Made by a program: the position numbers and the translations under genes
Shown: one piece after another, positions 1 through 6,918 of the stretch
Numbering within the stretch: position 1 is the first letter of the stretch
Layout of the letters: each line of letters opens with the position of its first letter
The notes under the pieces: generated by a model
What the model was told of the DNA's origin: nothing
Database searches by the model: none
The model's input: only the letters and a program-made list of their open reading frames with translations
Assembly (NCBI GenBank): GCA_049680625.1
Contig: JBAUID010000054.1
Coordinates: forward strand, 1-9,702
DNA: 9,702 nt
Reading direction: 5' to 3'
Origin: JAUIAI01 sp049680625
GTDB lineage: Bacteria > Pseudomonadota > Gammaproteobacteria > Burkholderiales > Burkholderiaceae_E

Positions 1-439
1 CCAGCAGAAAATCCTTTATAAAACCTTAATAAGCAGTGGCTTTCAGGGAGGTATTTAAGGGCCGGGTGTAAATCTGTAAGCGACAGGTCGGAAAACAGCT
101 GTAACTATCGATTTCTGGCGATGCACAAACCATGTGCGCCTAGTATGCTCTGCGCCCATGAAAGTAAAACTATCAATCATCATCTCTGCCAGGCTCATCT
201 CCGGCCAGGCAAATGCCGAGCAACAGGTAATCGTGATCGGGGCGACCAAATGCGCCGGTCGGTGTTCACGCTGCCGCCGAAGGTTTGATCCGGAAGTCAC
301 TCGATATGCAGGCGGCATCGCGCCAGTCTGAATAGAAAAAGCCCGGCGGATTCGGCCGACTTGTGAATACATATCTTTCTCGCACCCGACTAGCCAGTCT
401 GCTTTATTTGCGCCTGCCACTTCTTTCCGAGTTTTACAA
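1..439. other. Left-edge stretch with no supported gene
   Basis: I see no convincing gene here. Two reading frames overlap each other on opposite strands (55-420 minus and 134-331 plus). Both are Cys/Arg-rich, lack recognisable motifs and look like chance frames. The plus frame has an inner ATG at about 158 followed by a slightly hydrophobic start, but no family is recognisable. The only structure worth noting is the weak terminator-like hairpin at 336-362, listed separately, which could end transcription of the response regulator gene. Confidence 0.5.
336..362 (-). terminator. Possible weak Rho-independent terminator after the response regulator gene
   Basis: Read on the minus strand, CGGC and GCCG form a short GC-rich stem around a 7-nt loop, extendable by one G-U pair, and a run of five T follows after two bases. 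It lies about 80-100 nt downstream of the response regulator stop codon in the right orientation. The stem is only 4-5 bp, so this is a weak candidate. Confidence 0.3.
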
Positions 440-1150
440 CTAGCCTAGCGGCTTGCCGCGAAACCGCGCGATAGCCTCCGCGCGTGAACTGGCTCTCAGT
501 GTCTTCAAAATACGCGAGACGTGAACTTTTACGGTGCCCTCAGCTATATCGAGCTGTCTTGCGATTGCACGATTTCCAAGGCCACCCAGCATCAGTTTTA
601 ACACATCCATTTGTCGCGGACTAAGAATTCGTATCGGATCGTCGTTCTCGTCAGGGACATGTGGCGCGGTCGGGTGCTCCAAATTGCGAGGTTCGAGCTC
701 AGAAAGAATGCCTGCCGCTGTTTGAATCAAATCAGTCGGTGATAGCGATTTATCTAATATATCGCGTGCGCCTAATGATAAGCATTGCCGCTTTGCCGAT
801 TCCGATGTGTATCCTGATACAACAATAATCGGTACTCGCGGTAGAAGGTTAAGCGCGGCGCGCAAGCTTTCGATACCAGAAGCATCAGGTAGTTCAAGGT
901 CCAAAAACACGCAATCAAAGCCTTTGCCATGCTGATGAACGCTGGCGCGCATTCCCGCGACACTCTCCGCGGTGACACAGTTTGCATCGCGAACGAACAT
1001 TTTCATCAATGACACGAATCCGTCACGAAACAACGGATGATCATCGACTATGAGAAGTTTGTATCGACCGTTGAATGCTTGGTATTTACCCAGGGATAAA
1101 TCAGATGCATGAAACTTGGACGGGTCGGGCTGGCTCGATGCACTTATCAT
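440..1150 (-). CDS. NarL/LuxR-family response regulator
   Basis: A DNA-binding response regulator of 236 aa, expected to be phosphorylated by a sensor kinase and then to bind promoters. A non-conserved N-terminal tail (about residues 1-29) precedes a receiver domain (30-150) with the acidic pair D36/D37, phospho-acceptor D84 in the VFLDLELPD strand, S112 in the switch strand and K134. A LuxR-type helix-turn-helix follows at about 174-232 (LSPRQMDVLKLMLGGLGNRAIA, then the recognition helix around GTVKVHVSRILKTL). The ATG start is supported by an AAGGAA ribosome-binding site 6 nt upstream. The gene is divergent from the P450 gene, and a hybrid histidine kinase lies beyond the P450 on the same strand as this regulator, so the kinase is the most likely partner and the shared intergenic region the most likely target. 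The partnership is inferred from position. Family assignment is very secure; the regulon is unknown. Confidence 0.95.
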   Translation of the reverse strand: MISASSQPDPSKFHASDLSLGKYQAFNGRYKLLIVDDHPLFRDGFVSLMKMFVRDANCVTAESVAGMRASVHQHGKGFDCVFLDLELPDASGIESLRAALNLLPRVPIIVVSGYTSESAKRQCLSLGARDILDKSLSPTDLIQTAAGILSELEPRNLEHPTAPHVPDENDDPIRILSPRQMDVLKLMLGGLGNRAIARQLDIAEGTVKVHVSRILKTLRASSRAEAIARFRGKPLG

Positions 1151-1222
1151 GGGAATTCCTTCGAAACATTACGTATGTATCAGAACACTTCGCATTGTAC
1201 TAATTCGCGCAGCAGTCCGATC

Positions 1223-1250
1223 ATTATGGAGGGCAAACGTGATTCGTCAA
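1223..1250 (-). promoter_or_regulatory. Candidate sigma-70 promoter of the response regulator gene
   Basis: On the minus strand a TTGACG -35 hexamer (1245-1250) is followed, after 16 nt, by a CATAAT -10 hexamer (1223-1228). Each matches the consensus at five of six positions. Transcription would start near 1216 and leave a leader of about 65 nt before the ATG at 1150. Confidence 0.5.
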
Positions 1251-1509
1251 TCCATTTTTGCTTGCTTTGACTTCAGCAGTGAATGAACAGATCTACTTGC
1301 CGCAACCACCGTGAGCAGTATCGTGCCCGTGTACTACTTTCGGCCTAGTTCTTTATAATGAACCAGGGTTCTGTTGAGTAAGATGGGCACCTAAATTTTG
1401 ACAGCAGCAACAAGGTGTTCTGCGTTTGCCGTACACGTATTCAGCAGTGGTTTTGTGCAACCTTAAGGTAGGAGAATCTGACGGCACAGACAATGACTAC
1501 TTCGAACAG

Positions 1510-1550
1510 GAAATGCAGTTTTTCTCGATAACTGCCTTATAGTGCATTTC
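1510..1550. repeat. Nested inverted repeats upstream of the P450 gene
   Basis: GAAATGCA at 1510-1517 is exactly inverted as TGCATTTC at 1543-1550. Inside it, GCAGTT at 1515-1520 is inverted as AACTGC at 1530-1535 with a 9-nt loop. The two pairs share bases 1515-1517, so as RNA they would be mutually exclusive hairpins. As DNA they could be an operator. A TATAGT -10-like hexamer (1538-1543) sits inside the outer repeat. The ATG of the P450 gene is about 70 nt downstream. Confidence 0.4.
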
Positions 1551-1621
1551 TTTGTCGCGGCGTTATTCGCGCGTTGGTGTCCAGGAATTCCTCTTCAGCC
1601 CCCAGGCATTACCATTAACTT

Positions 1622-3043
1622 ATGCAACCTTCCACTGACTCGCCCCTTCAATTTGGCCAGGGTTTTCGGCCGCCAGCTGAGACCGTGAAAGGACTCCCAG
1701 GACCGTTTGCTTGGCCGATTATTGGCAATGTGCTGCCATTTCTGACTTCCCCCCCGCACATAGTCTTAGAGCGCTGGGCAGCAGAGTACGGTTCCGCGTA
1801 CCGCTATCAGCAAGGGGGAGCATCCGTTGTTGCAATATCCAACCAGACACTCAGCAAAGAGATACTCAAGGCGCGCCCGAAAACGTTTCGGCGCCATCAA
1901 CGGCTGGCGGACGTGATTGAATCGACCGGATTTCGCGGGGTATTCACCGCTGAGGGTGCAACCTGGGAACGCCAGCGGCGCCTGATCATGCGCGGCCTTA
2001 CGCCAACCGTTGTCAATGGAGTGGCGGGGCACATCGACACGGTCGTTCAGCGACTGGCCGAGCGATGGCGAATCGATGCTACGGACCCGCAGGCTGACTT
2101 GAAGCACTTTTCTATGGATGTGGTTATGTGGGCGTCAATGGGCTTGGATATCAATTGTGTTGATAACCCGAAACAAGCCCTTTCTCGTTCCGTAGACGAT
2201 TGGTTCAAAGATATTAGTAAGCAGGTGCGATACCCAAGCGCCCTGTACGCGATTTCTGAGCGCCTCACTGGAAACAGAGGCGTTAACTCCAGAAAGGTGT
2301 TACGAGACGCTGCAAATGACGCCATTAATGGAGCGCGAGAACGTCATTCTGCCGATCCAACTCAATCGAACATTCTGATGGCGCTGCTCCGTGCTCGATT
2401 AGAGCCAGGGACTGACTTCACCGACGAGGACATCATCGGTAATACCGCGACGATGCTGCTCGCAGGGCAAGAGACGACGGCAAGCGCCATCAGCTGGGCG
2501 CTTTACTACCTCGCTAAAGACACAGATTACTGCGGCGCGCTGCGTGCTTGTGTTGAACGGATGCCACGTGACTCGGATACAGCACTCGGTCGGCGCATTC
2601 CTGACGAAGTCCAGCGGTTTTGCAATGACGTTCTGCGTTTGCGTCCAGTTGCGCCGATGCTTGGGTTGATGACGATGGAGCCTGTGTCGCTTGGTGGATT
2701 ACGGCTAGAGGCTGGCCAAAAACTTGTGCTTTTATTGCGTGAGAAAGACAATCGGTTCGGCCCGAAAACGCTGCCACGATTCATTCCGCTACCGCCACGG
2801 CCAGCTTCGTCTGGCGCAATCTATCGGGATGACAGTCTTGCGTTTGGTGCGGGACCCCGTCTTTGCCCAGGCCGGTACCTTGCGATACTCGAAATGATGA
2901 GCGTCATCGCGATGGTTGTGTGCGATTTCGATATTAGCCTTGACTCTTCGGGGTCGACAGATCCCAGTGAAGGTTATTCGTTCTCGATGCACCCTGAACG
3001 GTTGCCTATACGACTTACTCCTCGGCGGCCAGTGTTGACTTGA
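1622..3043 (+). CDS. Cytochrome P450 with a noncanonical K-helix motif
   Basis: A soluble-type bacterial P450 of 473 aa, a haem-thiolate monooxygenase by family; the substrate is unknown. Visible landmarks in order: a proline-rich N-terminus with GLPGP (24-28), the C-helix WxxxR (W115, R119) that contacts haem propionate, the I-helix oxygen-activation motif AGQETT (281-286), the K-helix, and the haem loop FGAGPRLCPG (408-417) with ligand C415. In the K-helix the usual ExxR reads D336-V-L-R339, an Asp for the near-invariant Glu. The later PERF region is degenerate (FIPLPPRP, from F387), with R393 possibly replacing the usual Arg. The ATG is fixed because an in-frame TAA lies two codons upstream; no Shine-Dalgarno sequence is evident. 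No ferredoxin or reductase gene is adjacent, so electrons would have to come from elsewhere. The gene is divergent from the NarL-type regulator and converges on the hybrid kinase. The frame is open throughout, so it does not look like a pseudogene. Confidence 0.95.
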   Translation: MQPSTDSPLQFGQGFRPPAETVKGLPGPFAWPIIGNVLPFLTSPPHIVLERWAAEYGSAYRYQQGGASVVAISNQTLSKEILKARPKTFRRHQRLADVIESTGFRGVFTAEGATWERQRRLIMRGLTPTVVNGVAGHIDTVVQRLAERWRIDATDPQADLKHFSMDVVMWASMGLDINCVDNPKQALSRSVDDWFKDISKQVRYPSALYAISERLTGNRGVNSRKVLRDAANDAINGARERHSADPTQSNILMALLRARLEPGTDFTDEDIIGNTATMLLAGQETTASAISWALYYLAKDTDYCGALRACVERMPRDSDTALGRRIPDEVQRFCNDVLRLRPVAPMLGLMTMEPVSLGGLRLEAGQKLVLLLREKDNRFGPKTLPRFIPLPPRPASSGAIYRDDSLAFGAGPRLCPGRYLAILEMMSVIAMVVCDFDISLDSSGSTDPSEGYSFSMHPERLPIRLTPRRPVLT

Positions 3044-3082
3044 CCGACAGCGCCCCTATCGTCAATGTGACTAGGCCACCCG

Positions 3083-4945
3083 CTACTCCAATGCCTGTAC
3101 ACGCCGAACTTCCGCAACTAGCATCCGCTGCATATGGTTAGGAGCGAAGGGTTTGAACAAAATCGGAACACTTTTATCCCGTAATTCAGGCACGTCTGGC
3201 GACGCCGTAATCAATATAGCCCCAACAAGGTTGGTGTAATAATTCTTCGCAAATGCAATGACGTCGAGTCCGTTTTCTTCATCTGCGCGAAGGTTCAGGT
3301 CGCATAAGACCACATCGAAAGGACTTTCACTCTCAGCGATCAACGCTTTCGCGCTCGTCGCGTCAGTCGCCAGTGCCGTAACGACGCCCCATGACTGCAA
3401 TAACTGAACGATATTGCTGCTGACGAGGTTGTCGTCCTCAACAATCAGTATTCGTGCCCCATTGAGTTCTCTGACCTTTCCGCCTACGATTGTTGCGTCC
3501 GAGTTTGAGGCTAAAAACGTCTCTTCTGATACAGCAGGTGTACCGCCTAAAATTCGAACTGCCGGCAAACTGATTCTAAAACTCGTGTAACGTCCGACTG
3601 TCGAAGCAACTTTGACTGAGTGACCAGGCAGCGCGTTGATGATTCGTTTCACGTTATACAAACCCAGTCCCGCACTGTCGTTACTAACCCGGTCAATCGA
3701 GAACTCCTCGTCAAACACACTTTCAAGTGCTTCAGTCGCAATTCCGATGCCGTTGTCGATAACGGTAACAAGAATCTGATCGTCCACACGGCGAGCGCCA
3801 ACACTAATAAATGATCGAAGTGCATTGGCGTTTCGGAACTTGGTTGAGTTGCTTAGCAGAGATTGCAATACCGTCGTCAGATTGCCGAGGTTTGATACAC
3901 CATCCCACCCCGCCACAGAGCGCCCAATCCATACGCGTACTTCAATATTGTTGACCTTAGCGAGCGGAGTATGCAAAAGGGCAGTATTAGTCAGCAAATC
4001 GCCAATGTTGACTCTGGATGGGCCCGATAGTTGTTCACTTCCAACAGGGAATACGTCGCGGGCGATTTCCTGCACTTGACTTTTCAACGCTTCGAATGCG
4101 TAGGCTAATGGCGCTAACGGCGTATTGCCTGATGCGATGGCTTTGCCTTCCTGTCCCAGAAGCGCCATCTGAATGCTGACCGCTGCCATTGGTTGGCGTA
4201 TGTCATGAGTGATAGCTCGGGCAAGTTTCCTGTGCCGCTCGGCCAAATCCGTAGCCAATGCTTCCGATTCTTCGGCTGCGCGCGCACTGCGCTCTAGTTC
4301 CAGCGTGCGATCGAACAAATTGCGCTCGCGGCGATAATTGTTGTACCAGACAGCCGCTCCACCTAGGATCGCTATCGTTAATCCCGTACCGGCGAGCAAC
4401 GCCTGTATTGGATCTTGAAAGGATATGTATACCAAGGCTGCGGATGAGATCGTCGAGGCCGCAAGCAACCAACTGATGCGCAATCGAATAAAGGGGAAGG
4501 TAAAAAATATAATCAAGATCTGCGTTGTCACTGAACGCCAACCGCCGCCAACCGTGTGCGGTATTCCTGAGCGCGACATCTGCATCTTCAAGGTGACAAT
4601 ACCCAGCGTATAAACAGCAATCACAAAGAACGTTGCCAGGTAAGCCCAATTACGCAACCAAAAGCGCCAGAATGAGGCGGTAATTAGCAGAAACATGAAA
4701 ATGACAACAACACGTATTAGTCTGCTGCGTTGCGTGCCATGTATCCAGCCACCAAAGTCTCCCTGAAAACCGGAGAACCCGTAGATTAGGTACGCAAGTA
4801 ACGAACCCATACCCATGAGTGCGATCGCAAAGAATGTTTGGGACAGGCCGTCCGCTAGAAAATGCTCCTGGAAACGAGCCGCTTCTTTTGCGTCCGTAAA
4901 CGGTGCCGGGAGAAGTCCTTGAAACGTCTTGCGAATTGAATTCAT
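3083..4945 (-). CDS. Hybrid sensor histidine kinase with C-terminal receiver
   Basis: A 620-aa inner-membrane hybrid kinase. The N-terminal part (about 34-202) has roughly six hydrophobic segments and forms the sensor; no PAS or periplasmic ligand domain is recognisable. A short coiled linker (about 205-240) leads to the dimerisation/phosphoacceptor domain with H247 in THDIRQP. The ATPase domain follows, with an N box (N366 in LLSNSTKF), G1 box D397-N-G-I-G and G2 box GLGLYN (426-431). The C-terminal receiver (about 497-618) has D504/D505, phospho-acceptor D549 in VVLCDLNL and K598. No Hpt domain is seen, so the relay to another regulator is not obvious from this protein. I chose the ATG at 4945; an in-frame TTG 15 codons upstream is the alternative, and neither has a strong ribosome-binding site. 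It converges with the P450 gene (39-nt gap) and is on the same strand as the NarL-type regulator beyond it, its likely partner by position. The stimulus is unknown. Confidence 0.93.
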   Translation of the reverse strand: MNSIRKTFQGLLPAPFTDAKEAARFQEHFLADGLSQTFFAIALMGMGSLLAYLIYGFSGFQGDFGGWIHGTQRSRLIRVVVIFMFLLITASFWRFWLRNWAYLATFFVIAVYTLGIVTLKMQMSRSGIPHTVGGGWRSVTTQILIIFFTFPFIRLRISWLLAASTISSAALVYISFQDPIQALLAGTGLTIAILGGAAVWYNNYRRERNLFDRTLELERSARAAEESEALATDLAERHRKLARAITHDIRQPMAAVSIQMALLGQEGKAIASGNTPLAPLAYAFEALKSQVQEIARDVFPVGSEQLSGPSRVNIGDLLTNTALLHTPLAKVNNIEVRVWIGRSVAGWDGVSNLGNLTTVLQSLLSNSTKFRNANALRSFISVGARRVDDQILVTVIDNGIGIATEALESVFDEEFSIDRVSNDSAGLGLYNVKRIINALPGHSVKVASTVGRYTSFRISLPAVRILGGTPAVSEETFLASNSDATIVGGKVRELNGARILIVEDDNLVSSNIVQLLQSWGVVTALATDATSAKALIAESESPFDVVLCDLNLRADEENGLDVIAFAKNYYTNLVGAILITASPDVPELRDKSVPILFKPFAPNHMQRMLVAEVRRVQALE

Positions 4946-5117
4946 TGGGTTATCGTTGGAAAGCGGGGCGCGCCCTGGGTAACACGTCAAGGATCGGTTG
5001 CCATATCACGACAGGTTCGCAAACGTGTGCGTCACAGGCCTGCGAAATCGTACCGAACCGATACCCGTGGCATTTCTACTGGCAGCCAATTGACGACAGA
5101 TCACGGGCAATTTTGCG

Positions 5118-5339
5118 TTACTTTTTACGCCGGAATAGGAGGACGCGCTCAAGGCCAAGTTTTTCGTAAACGGCTGGGCTAGGGGCTGTGGTACCGGCAC
5201 TAACACGACCATAGTAGCTCTCCGATACGCCGAGGAATCGAGCAACCGCCGCTTTAGATCCATAGTCTTCGACAATTGCGAACAGCGCATCTCGAACATC
5301 TACTTCGGTGAGTACATCGGATTTACGCAAGAGTGCCAT
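5118..5339 (-). CDS. Small helix-turn-helix DNA-binding protein
   Basis: A small protein of 73 aa from the ATG chosen here, or 82 aa from an in-frame TTG at 5366. Neither start has a good ribosome-binding site. The C-terminal half is a phage-type HTH: a helix after EDYGSKAAVARFLGVS and then the recognition helix SESYYGRVSAG, ending in the LGLERVLLFRR tail seen in many small orphan Cro/XRE-like proteins. It probably binds DNA as a repressor-like protein, but no target can be named. It stands alone between the hybrid kinase and the VapBC module. A TATAGT -10-like hexamer on the minus strand (5416-5421) could belong to its promoter, though its -35 is poor. The frame stays open upstream of the TTG back to a stop at 5451-5453, without another standard start codon. 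Fold is fairly sure; role unknown. Confidence 0.7.
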   Translation of the reverse strand: MALLRKSDVLTEVDVRDALFAIVEDYGSKAAVARFLGVSESYYGRVSAGTTAPSPAVYEKLGLERVLLFRRKK

Positions 5340-5774
5340 CGCCTGCTTGGCTGAAAGCTGATTCAATGAGTTTGTCGCTACGATAAACGCATACGGTTGA
5401 AGTAAAGACAGCCCTACTATAACTAGAAACCCGACGTTTGACTGCGGCTCTCAATGTCGACACTGTTAACGACCTCACCAGATCGGGGGAGGGCCGCGCT
5501 TCAAAGCTCAATCCGTGGGGCGTAGGGTGACTGTATGATCAATTTGGCGTCTTTAAGCAGTCGGTACCTCAAGTATGCGGTACACACCAGACACAATACT
5601 CAGGACACCGCTCGCACGTAGGAGAACTGGCGAACTCGACTATTCCGAAAAGCCCGGAAGGCAAGCGCTCCAAACTACGTTGCAATGAACGTTAGCAATA
5701 TGCAGTTTGCGGAGCTAGGTTGGAGAGACAGACAATCGTTCGACTCGGAGAAGCAACTTATTCGCAAGACATTT
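5340..5774. other. Stretch with no supported gene between the HTH gene and vapC
   Basis: Several short frames cross this stretch on both strands, but none has a recognisable motif. The frame at 5685-5996 on the plus strand is largely the antisense of the VapC gene. The stretch contains no tRNA-like sequence, transposase remnant or terminal inverted repeat that I could recognise. It may hold the promoter of the small HTH gene and the 3' end of the vapBC transcript. Confidence 0.4.
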
Positions 5775-6170
5775 TCAGTGCGTGCGAGGTGCCGCGTCAA
5801 CATCCGTTTTGGAAAAATCGTCTCCTTTGAAGAGAAGGGGTTCTCGGGTGGCCTTGGCGAGTGCGTAGGAAAAACAATCGCCAAAGTTCAGCGCGGCCGA
5901 GTGGCGGCCTTTTCCAAAGTCTGCATAGGCCTGGCGCGCCAGCCGGGCTTGCTCTTCGGTAACTGGTTCAATGGTGATGCCGGCGCGCCGAATTAAGGCG
6001 TCAAACTGTTGTCCGCCCGTTACGCTTTGGGAGTCAACGACGACAGCCGCCTCAACATAGTTCGCTGCCGAGATTCGGCAACTGGGTGCCTGTGCAATGG
6101 CATTGGCAAAGCTGGCGGCGTCCACTTCATCGAACAAAATCGCGATGATCGCTGAGCTATCGATGATCAC
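5775..6170 (-). CDS. vapC: VapC-type PIN-domain ribonuclease toxin
   Basis: Toxin of a type II toxin-antitoxin pair, 131 aa, the usual length for VapC. PIN-domain toxins are Mg2+-dependent ribonucleases that cut RNA and block translation when the antitoxin is lost. The acidic active-site residues are in place: D4 in IIDSSAI, E40 in NYVEAA, D98 in LNFGDCFSYALA, and D117/D118 in FKGDDF. The last two motifs are characteristic of this VapC group. The start is GTG and overlaps the TGA stop of the antitoxin gene by 4 nt, so translation is probably coupled. Transcription comes from the promoter ahead of the antitoxin gene. All catalytic residues are present, so it looks functional. The RNA target cannot be predicted. 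Confidence 0.93.
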   Translation of the reverse strand: MIIDSSAIIAILFDEVDAASFANAIAQAPSCRISAANYVEAAVVVDSQSVTGGQQFDALIRRAGITIEPVTEEQARLARQAYADFGKGRHSAALNFGDCFSYALAKATREPLLFKGDDFSKTDVDAAPRTH

Positions 6171-6415
6171 CTGGGCAACCCGCGCTCGTCATACAAAAAT
6201 TCAGTATGATCGGTTGGTGCGCTCGAAAGGCCTGCGGCGCACCGCTGACCGATTGCCAGGAGTTCTTCCGCGGACGCCGTACTGTGCACACGGCGCAACC
6301 GCTCGAGGCGTTCACGCAATGCTTCGATGACTGCCTGGGTCATCGTTTCGCCGGTCTCCTGAGCAAGGGCCTGGGCTAACTCGTGCGCTTGCGGGTCCTT
6401 AATGTTGAGGGACAT
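6167..6415 (-). CDS. vapB: VapB-type antitoxin (Rv0623/PSK-like)
   Basis: Antitoxin of 82 aa. It starts MSLNIKDPQAHELAQALA and continues with TGETMTQAVIEALRERLER, the short DNA-binding N-terminal half typical of the Rv0623/PSK group of VapB antitoxins. The C-terminal part, ending in DHTEFLYDERGLPR, is the usual toxin-binding tail. The ATG at 6415 has an AAGGAAG ribosome-binding site a few bases upstream; a longer in-frame start 28 codons upstream adds residues that do not resemble the family and is rejected. It overlaps the downstream VapC gene by 4 nt. The complex would normally repress its own promoter; a 13-bp palindrome over the candidate -10 at 6448-6460 fits that role. Confidence 0.92.
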   Translation of the reverse strand: MSLNIKDPQAHELAQALAQETGETMTQAVIEALRERLERLRRVHSTASAEELLAIGQRCAAGLSSAPTDHTEFLYDERGLPR

Positions 6416-6447
6416 GATTCTTCCTTGGTAGAAATAGTTCTGCCTAT

Positions 6448-6480
6448 CTTTACGATAAAGCAGCGCGCTAGTTCGTGCAA
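6448..6480 (-). promoter_or_regulatory. Candidate vapBC promoter with palindromic operator
   Basis: On the minus strand a weak -35 TTGCAC (6475-6480) is followed after 17 nt by -10-like TATCGT (6452-6457). A perfect palindrome, CTTTA and TAAAG around a 3-nt centre (6448-6460), covers the -10. A palindrome over the -10 is what an autoregulating antitoxin operator often looks like. Hexamer matches are modest. Confidence 0.4.
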
Positions 6481-6612
6481 GGCCATTAGGTACCTTCACC
6501 GTTCCTTGTACTTATAGTGTTCGTATTGCGTGGAATAATAAAGTCTTTTATAATCAATCACCTATTGCGCATAATTAAGATTATGTCAAATTGAAAATGC
6601 CGCATGAGGCTA

Positions 6613-6653
6613 TTGACTAATTCATGTTAGTTTATTAGACTAAGGTCGATTAG
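6613..6653 (+). promoter_or_regulatory. Candidate promoter and TTAG-repeat operator of the Phd/PIN module
   Basis: A -35 hexamer TTGACT (6613-6618) is followed after 17 nt by TAGACT (6636-6641). Five copies of TTAG or its complement CTAA fall at 6617, 6627, 6635, 6640 and 6650. The pair at 6635-6643 makes the palindrome TTAGACTAA over the -10, and GACTAAT (6615-6621) is inverted as ATTAGTC (6649-6655). Transcription would start near 6648, about 20 nt before the antitoxin ATG. The pattern fits repression by the antitoxin. Confidence 0.5.
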
Positions 6654-6669
6654 TCCTGTAGTCGCACCC

Positions 6670-6918
6670 ATGCCCAAAACCGTCAACATCCACGAAGCAA
6701 AGACCAATCTGTCCAGGCTGATTGAAGCAGCGGTCAATGGAGAGTCATTTGTCATCGCCAAAGCCGGCAAACCGCTGGTCAAAGTCGAAGCATTAAGGCC
6801 ATCGGATTCTGTTGGCCCAAAGCGGCTTGGATTCCTTGCCGGGCAATTTGAAGTTCCCGATGACTTTGACTCGATGGGTCAGTCAGATATCGATGCGCTC
6901 TTTGGCGATAAGAATTGA
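6670..6918 (+). CDS. Phd/YefM-family antitoxin
   Basis: An 82-aa antitoxin. The N-terminal region (about 1-45), with NIHEAKTNLSRLIEAA and FVIAKAGKPLVKV, is the standard Phd/YefM DNA-binding and dimerisation fold. The C-terminal tail (about 50-82), with RLGFLAGQFEVPDDFD, is the toxin-binding extension typical of Phd proteins paired with PIN toxins. The ATG at 6670 matches the family's N-terminus exactly, although no strong ribosome-binding site is seen. The stop TGA overlaps the TTG start of the toxin gene by 4 nt. It probably represses its own promoter through the TTAG elements at 6617-6653. Confidence 0.93.
   Translation: MPKTVNIHEAKTNLSRLIEAAVNGESFVIAKAGKPLVKVEALRPSDSVGPKRLGFLAGQFEVPDDFDSMGQSDIDALFGDKN

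Larger units (their letters stand above)
1151..1621. promoter_or_regulatory. Divergent regulatory region between the response regulator and P450 genes
   Basis: No gene is visible in this 471-nt spacer. It holds the minus-strand promoter at 1223-1250 and the inverted repeats at 1510-1550. On the P450 side there are isolated promoter half-signals: a perfect TATAAT at 1354-1359 with a poor -35, a perfect TTGACA at 1398-1403 with no good -10 at 16-18 nt, and TATAGT at 1538-1543. A good -35 or -10 without its partner often goes with activator-dependent promoters. That would fit control by the adjacent NarL-type regulator, but this is inference. The 10-mer TTCAGCAGTG occurs twice in direct orientation (1272-1281 and 1440-1449). 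Confidence 0.4.

Noticed and set aside
55..420. 121-aa minus-strand frame near the left edge
   Set aside because: No recognisable motif, composition rich in Arg/Cys/Thr, overlapped by an equally unconvincing plus-strand frame.
5323..5511. 62-aa minus-strand frame overlapping the start of the small HTH gene
   Set aside because: No motif, and Ser/Arg/Val-rich composition typical of chance frames; overlaps a better-supported gene.
5685..5996. 103-aa plus-strand frame
   Set aside because: Over half of it is antisense to the VapC coding region, which has clear catalytic motifs.
6571..6584. Palindrome ATAAT-4-ATTAT between the two TA modules
   Set aside because: AT-only arms in an AT-rich stretch, away from both candidate promoters; likely chance.
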